From Atriophallophorus winterbourni (Eukaryota; Platyhelminthes; Trematoda; Plagiorchiida; Microphallidae), in the NCBI GenBank assembly GCA_013407085.1, contig JACCGJ010010804.1, positions 60,806-124,805 on the forward strand: DNA of 64,000 nucleotides. Reading direction: 5' to 3'. The notes beneath the pieces were generated by a model, which saw only the letters and a program-made list of their open reading frames with translations, made no database searches and was not told the origin of the DNA. The position numbers were made by a program, and so were the translations under genes. Shown one piece after another: positions 12,316 through 23,745 of the stretch. Positions within the stretch are counted from its first letter, which is position 1, and the number at the start of each line of letters is the position of its first letter.

Positions 12316-12912
12316 GTGTGTACAACTTTCATACATCATAAAAATTTAATGCACAAATTAGAAATTTGAATAATCTGAAAATAACACACTGAATTGTTAT
12401 ATTTTTTATATTTTAATTTTTGCATGCACTTTACTTTAATCATTGTGTAATTGTTTATAGTCAACTTGCCAACGTCAATTTCATTATCCTAAATAAATGA
12501 AACAAATATAAGACATAGACATTAATGAACGCATGTTCACATTTGATGGGATTTTATACAAAATATGGAGCCGGGAGGTAAAATTTAATTTAACCTTACT
12601 TATACTAGAAGAAAGCTTGGTTATTATATTCGAAATCAATTGAAATCCTGTACCATAATATTGGTTTTGGAATAAATGATTTAATTAAGAATATGAACTA
12701 CATAAGATGAAATTTTATGACGCCAAATGTTTTCGAATAAAAAGTCTACGGAAATATCAAAACTCTGTCGAGACGGAGTGTAATTTTGTTTCTTGCACCC
12801 ACTAAAGTTCAGTGGTGTTAAACACATATAGTTATGTTTCCTGTATTAACACTCGTCTATGTTCCGTGACAAGATGACCGAATTAAATAAAATATTGCGA
12901 ATTTCATTTCAG

Positions 12913-12948
12913 TAACCTACGATTGGCAATCCAATTTAGCAGTCAGAG
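12913..12948 (+). CDS. Micro-exon, 36 nt, phase 1
   Basis: Acceptor gaatttcatttcag, donor gtaaac. Phase 1 reads TYDWQSNLAVR after a split Val codon. The resulting VTYD recurs at the start of the exon at 34945, suggesting exon duplication. Phase 0 begins with a stop. Confidence 0.75.
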
Positions 12949-13151
12949 GTAAACATTAATGCGAAATCTTAATTGTTCACCGAATTTTTCAATTGATTAT
13001 CCGACCGCTTGAGTTCACCAGCAAGCTGATTTTCCATTACATTTAAAGCAATTTTAAGTTTACCAAAGTAATTTCTATTCAAAAAAGGCAAAATGGCATT
13101 AATATTTTGATAAAATATTAAGCTAATACGTGCACGTCCGGAAGTGATGTC

Positions 13152-13415
13152 TGTTGTGTTTTTGGAGCGAGTTCCGGCTGACCCAACACTCACGAAAGTG
13201 GTAAAAGACGACTGACAGAATGCATCGTTTTATTTACAGCTCATTTGTATATATATGTACAATTAACCAACTAGATGAACGAAAGTGAAGCCAAGCTACT
13301 GAAGCCGAGCTGCTATATTGATTCAAATCGGCGAGTTATGTTCAATTGATTAAAAACGATCAATACTTCCAAAGCAGTGCGAGTTTTGGCGTGCCTAGAT
13401 TGAACGACCTTGACA
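13152..13415 (-). repeat. 3' LTR of the Gypsy element
   Basis: Plus-strand ends are tgttgtg...ccttgaca. The last 40 bp match 15032-15071 with two differences, and both outer flanks are atgtc. Confidence 0.75.
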
Positions 13416-15071
13416 CCTCCCCCTGCGAAAAAAGGACGTTCACCTTCGGTCTATGTACGCCTTGTTTCTTGGATTGATTTAAAATGGTTGAACCATTGTT
13501 CTTCTTCGTGTTGGGTATCTTCTTCCTAGTGTCTCGTCTGTGCGATGTTGTTCAGCAAGACGGTTTTCGACTCTTTGCCTTTGTTCATCAGTGCTGATAG
13601 GTTCATTTTGGGAAACATGCGGTGCCGACGCATGGGAATTGTTATACTGCTTTCGTGAACCATGAGTTGCGTTTTTCCGTGAAGCATTCGCCTTAGAGCC
13701 ACGTAGACCACCTGTACCGCAAATCGGTTACTCTTTATAGTCGCTTGATCTTGTGAAACGGCCACGAATAAATTTGCTTTCTTTATAGTTCCAAGAACGG
13801 TTTTCGCGACGATTACCTTGCTGCCTGCGTGGTTGTTCATTACGAGTGTTGATTGTTCTTGGAAGCCTAGCAGCGTTTAGAAAGACTGCGTTGGGAGTTG
13901 TCTGCTATGCAGAATCTTTGTCACCTTGATGCGATTCGTTCCGGATACGTAACCATGTTTGCGTATCAACTGTCGATTTGTTCTTGATGAAGAATTCGTC
14001 TGGCAAACAGTTGCGGTTTTTGTTGAACACAGATCTTTCAAAGGCAGACTAAGTAAATTTAGCCGGTAGATCCAATCTATTCCAAGCAAATCGGGTTTAT
14101 CATTAGGCGTCAAGTAAACTAAACCAGTTGCTTGCTCGCTATTGAAATCCATCTCACAAGTAAGTTGTCCGTCAATCCGCAGTGGTTCACCAGAGGCATT
14201 TCGCACATTTATTTCCGTGGGATAGACAGTTGGGCAGCCAATCTACTTCCATTTCGAGCGGGAAATTAATGTGACGTCTGAGGCTGTGTCGATTTGCAAC
14301 GAAACGGTCATGCCTTGAATTCTCACTGCGACATATTTACGTCTGCTTTCCAAATCTGCTTCAAAGGTTGCAATGACAGCATCGATTCTGCCCCGGTTCC
14401 CATTCGATTTAGGATTATGAAGACGCTTTGCACCGGTTCGATATTTTGTTCTGCAATGTGACCCTTTGTGACCAATGCGCTTGCACCTGCGGCACTTATA
14501 AGTTCTGAACGGACAATCTTTCGAATAGTGTCATCCACCGCAATTCCAACAGGCACTTTTGGGTTTCAATCACTTTTTGGGAGGACTTGTGAACTACTGT
14601 GTGCTGCTGTGTTCCTGTACACTTGAGGCTCTATTTTCTGTCCGGCGCTTCCAATCAACTTGGTATCATGCTTGAGGTTCAGCATTCTGTGACATTCGGC
14701 TGCTATGTCTTGAAGGGTAATTTCTGGCTCGTGCTCCAGTTTGTTCAGAATTCTTGTTCGAACGTCTGCGTCTGCTGGTGATTGAAAACTGCAAACGAAG
14801 ATTAAGCATTTGAACTGATTTGGTGTCATTGAACCGAACTTGAATCTTCCACACTCTCAATTGATGATAGCAGCATGCGTAGTGTAGTCGTCTGTTTCCT
14901 TTTTCATCAGTTTGAGACAGTTGTAACAAATGCTGAATAAGGATGATTGTTCTTCAAAGATTGTCGTGAGTGTTTCAATGGTTTCGTCAAAGGTGAACTC
15001 TCGAGCACATTTTGGAAGAATATAGTCAGCGAGTGCGAGTTTTAGTGTGCCTAGATTGAACGACCTTGACA
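13152..15071 (-). mobile_element. Internally deleted Ty3/Gypsy retrotransposon
   Basis: A 264-bp 3' LTR (13152-13415, TG...CA) is flanked outside by atgtc (13147-13151). The far end retains 40 bp of the other LTR (15032-15071) followed by the same atgtc (15072-15076), a 5-bp target-site duplication. Read on the minus strand, Gag-type sequence includes two CCHC zinc knuckles (14440-14550, one with a stop) and then an aspartic protease with active-site DTAS near 14290. RT, RNase H and most of integrase are missing. A purine-rich tract adjoins the LTR at 13416-13424. Stops and frameshifts show it is dead. Confidence 0.8.
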
Positions 15072-15459
15072 ATGTCAAATAAAATATATTCATAAAATAT
15101 TTACATTTTTTCATGAAATCGTTCGCTCTGAACATAAGCGTGCAAAACCAACGCCATGAAAAATCGACATCCGGCCTTGAAACCAATAGAATCAACCTGC
15201 TTAAAACGTTCGTGTTCCTTTGTTTTAGCAATCAGTGATTTTCAATGAACAAAAAAGCGCATATGCTAGATAGCCACAGTAAAATATGAAATTGATAGAC
15301 TACCAGATTACATTGGTGTGTTACAAAATAAAATAGTGTGCCCGGTATGAGAAGCTGCCATTTTCTTTCTGATTGTTAAGTAGCACGTTCGAAAACTCTT
15401 CGTAGTTTTCTTCTGTGTTGCACCTAGTCAGAAGAAATTTGTAATGCGTCGATATTACA

Positions 15460-16330
15460 TTTCATGTCAGCATGTTAATTAATTGTTGTGGCTTTAGTGG
15501 TATCAAACTTGAATTAACTAGGTACACATGATATTGAAGAAGAACATTGACTGAAAATTTTGGTGAAGTGCTAAATTGATCAAAACAATAGAGAAAGATC
15601 TTCTCTACATTTAGCGCCTTGATGTCCTCAAAAGCTATTTTAACATTATCTGATACTATAGTAATTATATATAGATTCTTGCTTACCACCAAATTCAACA
15701 CACGGTTTTTCGGAACGATAACCGTTAGTCCAGCCTCAACAAATCCTGATAGTAATTTTTCGAAATTGCTTGTGAGATTTCTCATGTACTAGCAAATAGA
15801 AGCAGATCATCTGCATAAGCGATTAACTGCCTCGCAACTTTCACGTTCAGACTTAGATCAGACAATTCCAAAATCTGGCCGATTACCATAATTGACAACA
15901 GCGATAAAAGTGAAACACTTCTTTTAACATCTTTTTTCGTTTAATGCAAACATCATTGGTCAATTTTTGATGCTGTATTATAAGAATTCCTAATATTCTT
16001 AATAGCAGTTGCGCAGCACCAAATTTATCCCCAGAGTGGAGAATAGTCTCCTGAGAAACCGAGTCAAAAGCTTTCGACAAAACTATACTATATACTACCG
16101 AAACCGGTATACCGTGAGTTGTGGGTAGGCAAAAATAGCATGTAGTACAACTGTTGCTTCGTAGTATCCAACGCATTGAAGAAAAGCGTTTTGCTTTTTC
16201 CGCTGTTCGAAGTGTTTAAACCACCTTTTACCTGAGATATTATCGAGACAACGTACCATGACAGAAGTAATTGAAATTGGACTGTAATCTTTAGGAGTTT
16301 GCAGCATTAACACTTTGGAATAACTATACT
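15460..16330 (-). mobile_element. Non-LTR retrotransposon RT remnant (R2-like)
   Basis: Minus-strand frames show PKDYSPISITSV, then LSKAFDSVSQETIL (RT motif A) and ARQLIAYADDLLLFAS (motif C, YADD), in the right order but in shifted frames. The IAYADDLLLFA style suggests the R2 group. No other part of the element is evident. Confidence 0.65.
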
Positions 16331-16689
16331 TCGGTTTGGTAAGACTGGTTTTAAGTGTAGATTGGACGGCTTAATTGATGTCTCTAATCGATTAGAGTAC
16401 ACGGTGTATTAGTAGTCAGGATACGGTTAATTAAATAAACGGATGGTTTAAGTTATGAAATATTTTGTAAATATGATAAGATCTACTATGCACGGTTCCC
16501 TTACGTGTTGTGTAAAAGTCTTATTCAAGTCAATGGATGGCGTTCCATTTTGATTTGTCATGGTGGTACAGTGACTCAAAATATGAATACTAATATTACT
16601 AGTACTTTTAAAAGTAATAATAAACCAATGGCAATCATTATTTTGTATCATGTAACTTCGATTAATTGTCTGCATATTTGCAATCACTG

Positions 16690-16770
16690 GCACTTCACAA
16701 CTGGTTTCTGGCTGTTTGTCGACCATCAGGTTGTGACTGTATAATTAAGCTCAGTAAGCCTTAACACAAT
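16690..16770 (-). repeat. SINE-like family A fragment
   Basis: Short antisense piece with ctggtttctggctgtttgtcg and catcaggttgtgactgt, a decayed ribozyme half. Confidence 0.5.
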
Positions 16771-17376
16771 AACATTGGCAGAAACATTAAACTTCAATGA
16801 CAACCTTAAATTGGGTCATTAGAAAGCACCATCATGTTCAAATTACACAATCACGAATGGAATTCGGGTAACTTCCTGTGACTCTTAAAATTGACCAGCA
16901 AAATGTTGTGCTCACATTCTCCACATATACGGAATATAACCTGACCGTCATCATGTAAAGACAGTGAACCGTTTGTGGTGTGTAACTGAAGAGGATGTGC
17001 GCACATCACTTTATTGGCCCCTTTTAAGCTTTCTGGACACTTGACGAAAAATCACTTCATGGTTCTGCGATTGAATATCGAGGGTCATTTTAACAACTCC
17101 ATTTAACATTGACTTTCAAATCTAACTTTGTAATTCTTTGAATGTAAACAACTGTTTGATTTTTTCGTTTCGTGAAATATGGTGTAATAATACAGAGCAA
17201 TATATATAAAATTCCCTCATTCAACAACATTTCGATTACTCTGCATTTCATAGTTTACACAGCTATTGGTTGAACCATATCACAATATACGTATATGACG
17301 TGATAATAAATGAACGTTTTTCTTTTACCAAATATCACAATGACCTCCGATGTAAAATGTTATTTACATACCACAG

Positions 17377-17406
17377 GTTTGCTCACGGATGAAGAATACA
17401 TCGAAG
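17377..17406 (+). CDS. Micro-exon, 30 nt, phase 1
   Basis: Acceptor atttacataccacag, donor gtaccg (weak at +5). Phase 1 reads LLTDEEYIE between split Gly codons. Confidence 0.55.
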
Positions 17407-17879
17407 GTACCGTCATCTCTTAAAATATATAGCCTAGCTCAGCCTTGGCTGAGTAGCATTGAATAATCTTTCGCGCAGCTCAATTTATCGTTCGGTAAAA
17501 GCAATATTGTCAAATCTAGCATTGAATTATAACTTTGTCTAGCGGGATATTTATTTGTTATTCTATCATAAGGATGATACCAGAAAATAGCACATAAAAC
17601 CGATGATTACATAGACTTAGGAAGAAGAAGAAATCGATACTTCAATTCATAGACATAAAAATTGCCTAAGGTTTATTGAATTTGAATTATAAACATTTTA
17701 AAAATATGAATGATAATTGCCGAAATTGTTTAATGTGTGTAAGTAAGTGGAATATATGTTGAGTCGCGAAGTATATCGCACAATACGATGGGAATTTTTG
17801 CGTTAAGTTTATCGATTGTTTTCATCGGGGAAGCTGCTTACTACTACGCCTGGTAACTAAATGCCAAAAAATCTGGTAA

Positions 17880-18225
17880 ACATTGAATACCAAAGTAATG
17901 TGTTGCTCACATCCCCGGCAATTACACACCACTGCCGGTTTCTGCCACTGATGCATAGAGTTAGTACAACGAACGACGGTGTTCAAACACAGAATCACAT
18001 AGTGATTCTTGGTCGAGCACTCAAGGCACTTATGTATTACCATTCAGGCTTTTCGCCGTCATTAGTTGGAGACAGTAAGATTTGGTTCAGTGAGCCTTGA
18101 CACAGTGGATAAGCGCTAAACAATGTTACACTTTAATGCCACCGTTACATAGGGTTCGTTCAACGAACCATGATGTTCGAACACAGATTCACATTGTGAT
18201 TCTTGGTCAAGCACTAAATTGAAGA
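17880..18225 (-). repeat. SINE-like family A copy
   Basis: Near full-length diverged copy: gtgttgctcacatcccc, ccggtttctgccac, cgaacgacggtgttcaaac, gattcttggtcgagcactc, gccgtcattagttggagacagt and a second gattcttggtcaagcac. The ribozyme core appears damaged. Confidence 0.65.
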
Positions 18226-18879
18226 CCATGTTTATATTTTCAAATACGTTACTCGCTAGGTTAATCGATAAGTTTTTGTATGTATCTAACTTCGGTAATA
18301 AATTCCGTTCCATATGTTTATATAAATACATATTAAGGGTCATTATAAGATAGTGATTCATTTTCCATTTCAACAGTTAATGCTGATTTACAACGTATGT
18401 ATCTAATCCATAAACTAGACCGCTGGCATGCATAATCGATTCTCTGATTAAATAATAAAAATCTTTAAATTACAGGTAGAAATAGTGAGCTATGATAAAT
18501 TGATACATCTTTTATTTTATGTATTTCCATGAACAACATGGTTGTTCTTCAGATTCCTATATAACACTGGCTTCGAATTTTAACGAAATTGAGCAAATAT
18601 ATTGTTGACGTAAAGTTAGAGAATCGTAATCAGTTTATAGCAATATTGTACCAGCTTATGAAAATGGCTTCGCAATACTATATTAGAAGGGTGTTTTAAG
18701 CCTAGCTCCGCCAGTAATTGCTTGTAAATTTATCTTTAATGGTTAAGTCTACGTCCGTTATCTTGCAGTAAAATTTGCGTCACATATGAAGCGTGAGTTT
18801 GCATGAAAATTAAATAAAGTTTATAATAATAAATGCATTAATAATGTTCTAAGATCGTGATGGTGGAAGTGGTTCTGGG
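18226..18879. other. Intronic sequence with two very weak 9-nt exon candidates
   Basis: 18476-18484 (acceptor ttaaattacag, donor gtgagc) and 18715-18723 (acceptor agctccgccag, donor gtaaat) are symmetrical and open in phase 1 but too short to support. Confidence 0.3.
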
Positions 18880-19540
18880 GATTGACTTGCAATTTTGAAA
18901 ATAATCTAGTGACACGCTTGTCACAGCCTCTGGCAATCAAGTCCAACTCATGGCACGCCTGTGTGTGTGACTCAGAGACATTGCTTCAAGTGAATGTGGA
19001 AAGGGTGAAGATGGGTGTCCAGCACCCTAAAAAGCATCGGGTCACTGGAGCTCTAAAGTTCATAAAGGCCGTCTACCCACAAAATACAAAGACCTTATTG
19101 CAAACATCCGCTCGCTTTTGGGTGTATTCAATCATCGAAAAGTCTCCAAATACCAACCTCAAGGAAACATCTGAAACCCTAACCCCGTGGATCAGTTTTA
19201 AAAGTTATAATCAACGTCGTTCTGTCAACTCACACGACAGCATCGTTATCCAAATGTATCAACTTAGCAGGTTCTTTATTTTCAATGGTGTCCTGCAGAG
19301 AGATCGCTTGTTTCATCATCGGCCACTGCTAGCTCTCCAGATTGAACTCTCATGGTTTATATCTATAAGCACCAAAGAAGGGGACTCTCCATTCCACTTC
19401 TGTTGTGTATATTGCATGCTATTCTACAAACTAAATAAATTCGTTAATATTTTCACATCCGGCATGGTATGTTCGAAGAATGGAACATTTGTGTTTCAAA
19501 TGTTTTTGAAAATTGATGAGGTATCAAACTAGAATGTGAT
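18880..19540 (+). mobile_element. LINE 5'-region copy with a 216-codon chance frame
   Basis: Sequence parallels 48220-48790, the region before the endonuclease of the LINE there: cacagcc..., tccatgaaggc/ttcataaaggc, ctccagattgaactctcatgg/ctccatattgaactaccctgg, and ctctccattccacttctg/ctccatttcccttctgcgg. The open frame 18882-19532 has no recognisable domain and is probably fortuitous. Confidence 0.55.
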
Positions 19541-21253
19541 TATGCATTCACTTTTATGGACATTATAATGGTTGCGCTGATTGAGCGCGGTTTTATGGCC
19601 ACACCACAAGATGTGAAGCGACTTTTTATAAGCGAATAGTTGGAGAACAACTTTCGAAATTCCTAATCCGTAAAATGTCATTTATTAAGGATGCATCCGC
19701 CATTGTTAACCCACGAGTGTACCTAGCTTTAACCTGTACATCACTCCATGTTTATCGTTTAAACTTTTGTATATAACAAATACATTATTACTAAGACAGC
19801 GAACATTTCAACATGACTAGTTGAAACTCTCATATCTATAGCAATCGCTAAAGGACGTCGACCACGATAATAATGATATACGTCGCGTATGCAATAATCG
19901 TTGTGTTGGCAATTCATTAACCATCTTTACGATACGAACCTATTCTGAATGCTCTTCATTGACCCCCGTTTTGGGAATGTTGTTAGTATATCGTAAATCA
20001 AATGAATGAAAATCCCTTAATACTCAAGGAACCGTGGAGTATGATATCATCATGCGCTTGCAATATTCATCTGTAATCAACATTCACTGAATGGGACCAA
20101 CAAAAATCAAAATTATTAAATAAATTTATCACAAGATAAACGTAACTGAGTGAAGGCAAACTCCTAATGTCTCCCGTGTGACCAATCAATACAAGCAATA
20201 TTGAAACAATCATTTTTCCGTTGTAGTAAAGAACTTTAGTCTGTGCACATAAATTAAATAATAAATAAACAATAATCATTTCTGAATAAATGATAGATGT
20301 AGCGAACTCCTGGCATTTCGTCATTATCGATAATTGTAAGTTTATCAGCAGTCAGGGTTCACGTCACATTTCATGTGAACAGTATAATGATAAATAAAGC
20401 AGCTAATGTGTCGTGCTTCGTGATTATCCTCCAACCGACAAATTTAATAGACGTGACCGTCATCGCTGAGCTTCATATGTAAGGTAATCACGCGGAGGTG
20501 AGAACATTATTGATCGATCAATGATAAATTAACCTGCGTGCGTTGGCTCGTATGAAGCGAACTCTAGTCTGAAGAGGATGACAATTTGCTGGAGTTGGAT
20601 GAATGGACAATCTCGCCTCCGTGAAAGGTGAATATCAAGAGTCCTTGAGATTTGATCGTATTATCCGATCCAAGGTGTCGAGTGAATTGGGAAGACGAGT
20701 TCTTTCGAATGGTTGTAAAGTTAATCTTAAAATCAGTAAAATTAATTTAATTGGTCATTTTACACTTGCACTCCAAAACGGTGTAATTTATAACGAGGTG
20801 TGAGTGAATTAAATTCAAATACGTTGGAGCACAGAAATAAGCGTCCACAGCAATGCACACTGATCTCGAACATTCGTAAAAAAATTCAGTTTATCTACGT
20901 TGAGATTTTGTCATCCGATTCTTCGACAATTTAGGTCGCAGGCCTCTCAATTTATGAGCTTAATGTTGTTTAATGGGTTAATGATAGCATAAAAGATAAA
21001 CATATGGTTTTTACTTGATGATGATGATTTGGATTAATTTGTTTTAAAATATTATCGAAATTTTTCAAAAAGAAATTTCACCGATAGGAGAAAATTAAAT
21101 GTTGCGTGATCTTGTATACATAATACAATACAACATGTATCCATATATTCGTGAACAGAAATCCGGATAAGTGAGTTACATAAACGTTTGTATGCAATTT
21201 AGTGCCAATTGATTCTACAATCGCTTTCTATTGTCAATTTTACATTTACAAAG
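19541..21253. other. Intronic sequence, nothing recognised
   Basis: No domain, repeat family or splice-bounded open segment in phase 1 stood out. Confidence 0.45.
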
Positions 21254-21295
21254 GAGGCACTATACACCTTTCACCGGATGGAGATGAATTTCCAG
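21254..21295 (+). CDS. Micro-exon, 42 nt, phase 1
   Basis: Acceptor caattttacatttacaaag, donor gtatac. Phase 1 reads GTIHLSPDGDEFP between split codons. A second AG three bases downstream would remove one residue in frame. A 15-nt stretch of this exon (GATGGAGATGAATTT) also occurs after a splice-like acceptor at 7700. Confidence 0.55.
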
Positions 21296-21558
21296 GTATA
21301 CTTTTGAAAAGAAAAACAATTTAGCGTGAGAAATCATGCTTTTCATTATATCTCAAAATTTTGAATGAAATATTGATGACATGTTAATATTTCAATGAAA
21401 TATTCACCGTAAAATTTTATTTTTCTAATTGTAAGATTGCACCGCCGAACCTTATGCAGAAACGCTTGGCAAGTGAAATATGACGTTAACAAATTAAATG
21501 CATCCTTTTTCGAGCAAGCACGAGCTTGATGATTATTATAACTTTGTTTCCATTTTAG

Positions 21559-21597
21559 CAACTCAATTTAGCAGCGAAAATAAAATGGTTTACACTG
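21559..21597 (+). CDS. Micro-exon, 39 nt, phase 1
   Basis: Acceptor ttgtttccattttag, donor gtgagc. Phase 1 reads TQFSSENKMVYT between split codons. A Tigger-like transposon begins about 50 bp downstream, inside the intron. Confidence 0.7.
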
Positions 21598-21646
21598 GTG
21601 AGCTCTTGAAATTTTTTTCAAATATTATTCGGGATTCCCTGAACCT

Positions 21647-22766
21647 CGGTACTATGCCACCGCGTTACTTCCACTCTCGATACTATGCCACTTCTTCTCG
21701 TCCGACAAAATTCAATCGAATAACTTTACTAGGCCACGCTCTACTCTCGCTGCTATGCCACTAATCTGTGACTATTTAAAAGTGCATTTTTGCGCATTTT
21801 ACGCATATAGTCACCCGGTTTCAAGGTGAAATACGCGATGTTTCTCCCTGACGCCAGCTACAACCAGCCAATCACCTCACGCAAAACGACAAGTCTCTTT
21901 CCTACTCTTGCTTTAAGTATCAATAGATAGACCCACGAAAGCGCGTGCACAAACAGACATCTCAATGACATCGGTTTTGCAAACAATTCCGGGCCCATAT
22001 TGCCAGCTCAGAAACAGCAAGCGAACCCGAATTTACCGCTGAAGGAGAACCCTCGAGATCATCGATGCTTGCGAAAGAAGGAGCCGAATCGTCCCAAGTT
22101 GGCTAGGTATATTGTCAAGAAATAGGCATCGAAGTTAAGAGAACCCCCGGTGAAAGGCATTCTCAGCACGAAGTAGCAATTAAAGCTGCAATCCAAGCTG
22201 GAGTTCCCGTTCCGTCGAACGCATGAGCTACGCAGCCTAACGGCCCGAAGTTTGATGAGGGAGTGCTGAGTGGCTGGAGAAAAGCAAGAGGACTGAATCT
22301 GCCTGTCAGCGGCGATATGATAAAGGAGAAGGCGATGAAACTGGCCGAGCTGATGCACATCCCAGACTTCATGGCGAGCGACGGTTGTTTAGACAGATTC
22401 AAGAAGCGCAATGGCGTCACGTTCAAGACAGTGTAGAGCGAAGCTGGAGCGGTGGATTCCCAATCCCTTATTGATTTGCAGCAGCAGGTTCTCCGGCCCT
22501 TGCTCAGGCAGTTCTCTGCAGATGATTTCTTCAACCTGACGTGACTGATGCAAGCGTTTGATATCTAGACAACGTAGATGAACGAGATCCGACGAACGAA
22601 GATGCGTCCAGCCGCGATGACGATTTGCGAGAGCTTTGGACTGTTCGATTGGGCAATAAATGCTGGCCTTCAGAAATAACGCCGTTTGTACAAACCCCTC
22701 GTTCCTACTATGCACTCTCGCCACTTATGCCACTCTTGCTCGGTCCCAACGGGTGGCATAGTACTG
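21647..22766 (+). mobile_element. Tigger/pogo-like DNA transposon, non-autonomous or decayed
   Basis: Inverted ends cggtactatgccacc (21647) and ggtggcatagtactg (22752-22766) match but for one base, with further internal copies of tatgccac. Inside, a plus-strand frame at 22250-22440 reads a CENP-B-type helix-turn-helix, with WRKARGLNLPVSGD and DFMASDGCLDRFKKRNGV. The DDE catalytic domain is not visible, so the copy is truncated. Element length is about 1.1 kb. Confidence 0.7.
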
Positions 22767-22879
22767 AATTTGATGTATATAATATATATATGCACATCAA
22801 ACTTTTGACTGTGGTGTCCCTCTCAGCATACTTCACCGAATAACCTCCTACTCTAAACACCGTCGGCAATATACTTTTA

Positions 22880-23745
22880 TTAATGGCGAAGTCACCCATT
22901 GGATCACGATTCCTCGCGGTGTCCTGTCGGACGCAATTCTTTCTCCCATCTTATCGTCTGAATACATTTCCGATCTTCCGCGTTTTCATTCCATCCTTGC
23001 TCTCAAATACGATGACGACTTTGTGGTTGTTGTTGACCACAAAAGGTGTGCGACCCGCCTGCATCTGAATCTATTTAAATAAAATTGGCCTGTGGTCATC
23101 CTCACGCGGTTATCGTTAAATCCTCAAAAATGTAAAAAGGTAATATTTTCAAACTTGGTTGATTAGCGACGTAAAATCCTGCTTCAAGGAATTTCTCCGG
23201 TGTCCTTTAATGGCTCCGAGTTCAACAGAAGCACTTGTTTAAAGAATCCCGGGATTACCAAAGTATTGTGTTGCTCACATCCCCATCCCGGGATTACGTT
23301 ATCACAAAGTTTCAAGTGTACTGGTGATGTGAGTGCACAATACATGAGGGTTCAAATGCTAACTTGCTGTGCCCTACGCCTGTGTTCCCTGTTAGTTCCA
23401 CTTGATGTAGTTAGACATTGTTTTTTTTCTGTATTTGTACCCACTTCTACTATGCATCTCATATCATTTTCCCTGTCTAATTATAAAGGATTTCCTGATG
23501 ATCAAATGAGATATTAAGGTTATCGCTAGACTGAGCTTTGCCACTACCGAGTTAATTCGAGATATGATCGTCGAACGACCTTTCCGTAAATGTGACAGAT
23601 TGGTCAGAGTCATATCTTCCGATAATGCACACCCAATGTATGAGGTTCTCATGACTTGCAAACTGTCCTCATCCATGCAAAGTGAATACCACATCCCCTA
23701 TTTGAGAACTGAAAAATTCAGGAATTCTTTCGTCTATTAACTTGA
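22880..23745 (+). mobile_element. Non-LTR retrotransposon, 3' part of RT
   Basis: Reads VTHWITIPRGVLSDAILSPI (RT motif B), then KYDDDFVVVVDHK (motif C, decayed YADD), then HPGITLSQSFKCTGDVSAQY and SLLVPLDVVRHCFFSVFVP typical of the post-RT region. Ends at the C-terminal YLRTEKFRNSFV near 23740. Frameshifted. Confidence 0.65.
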
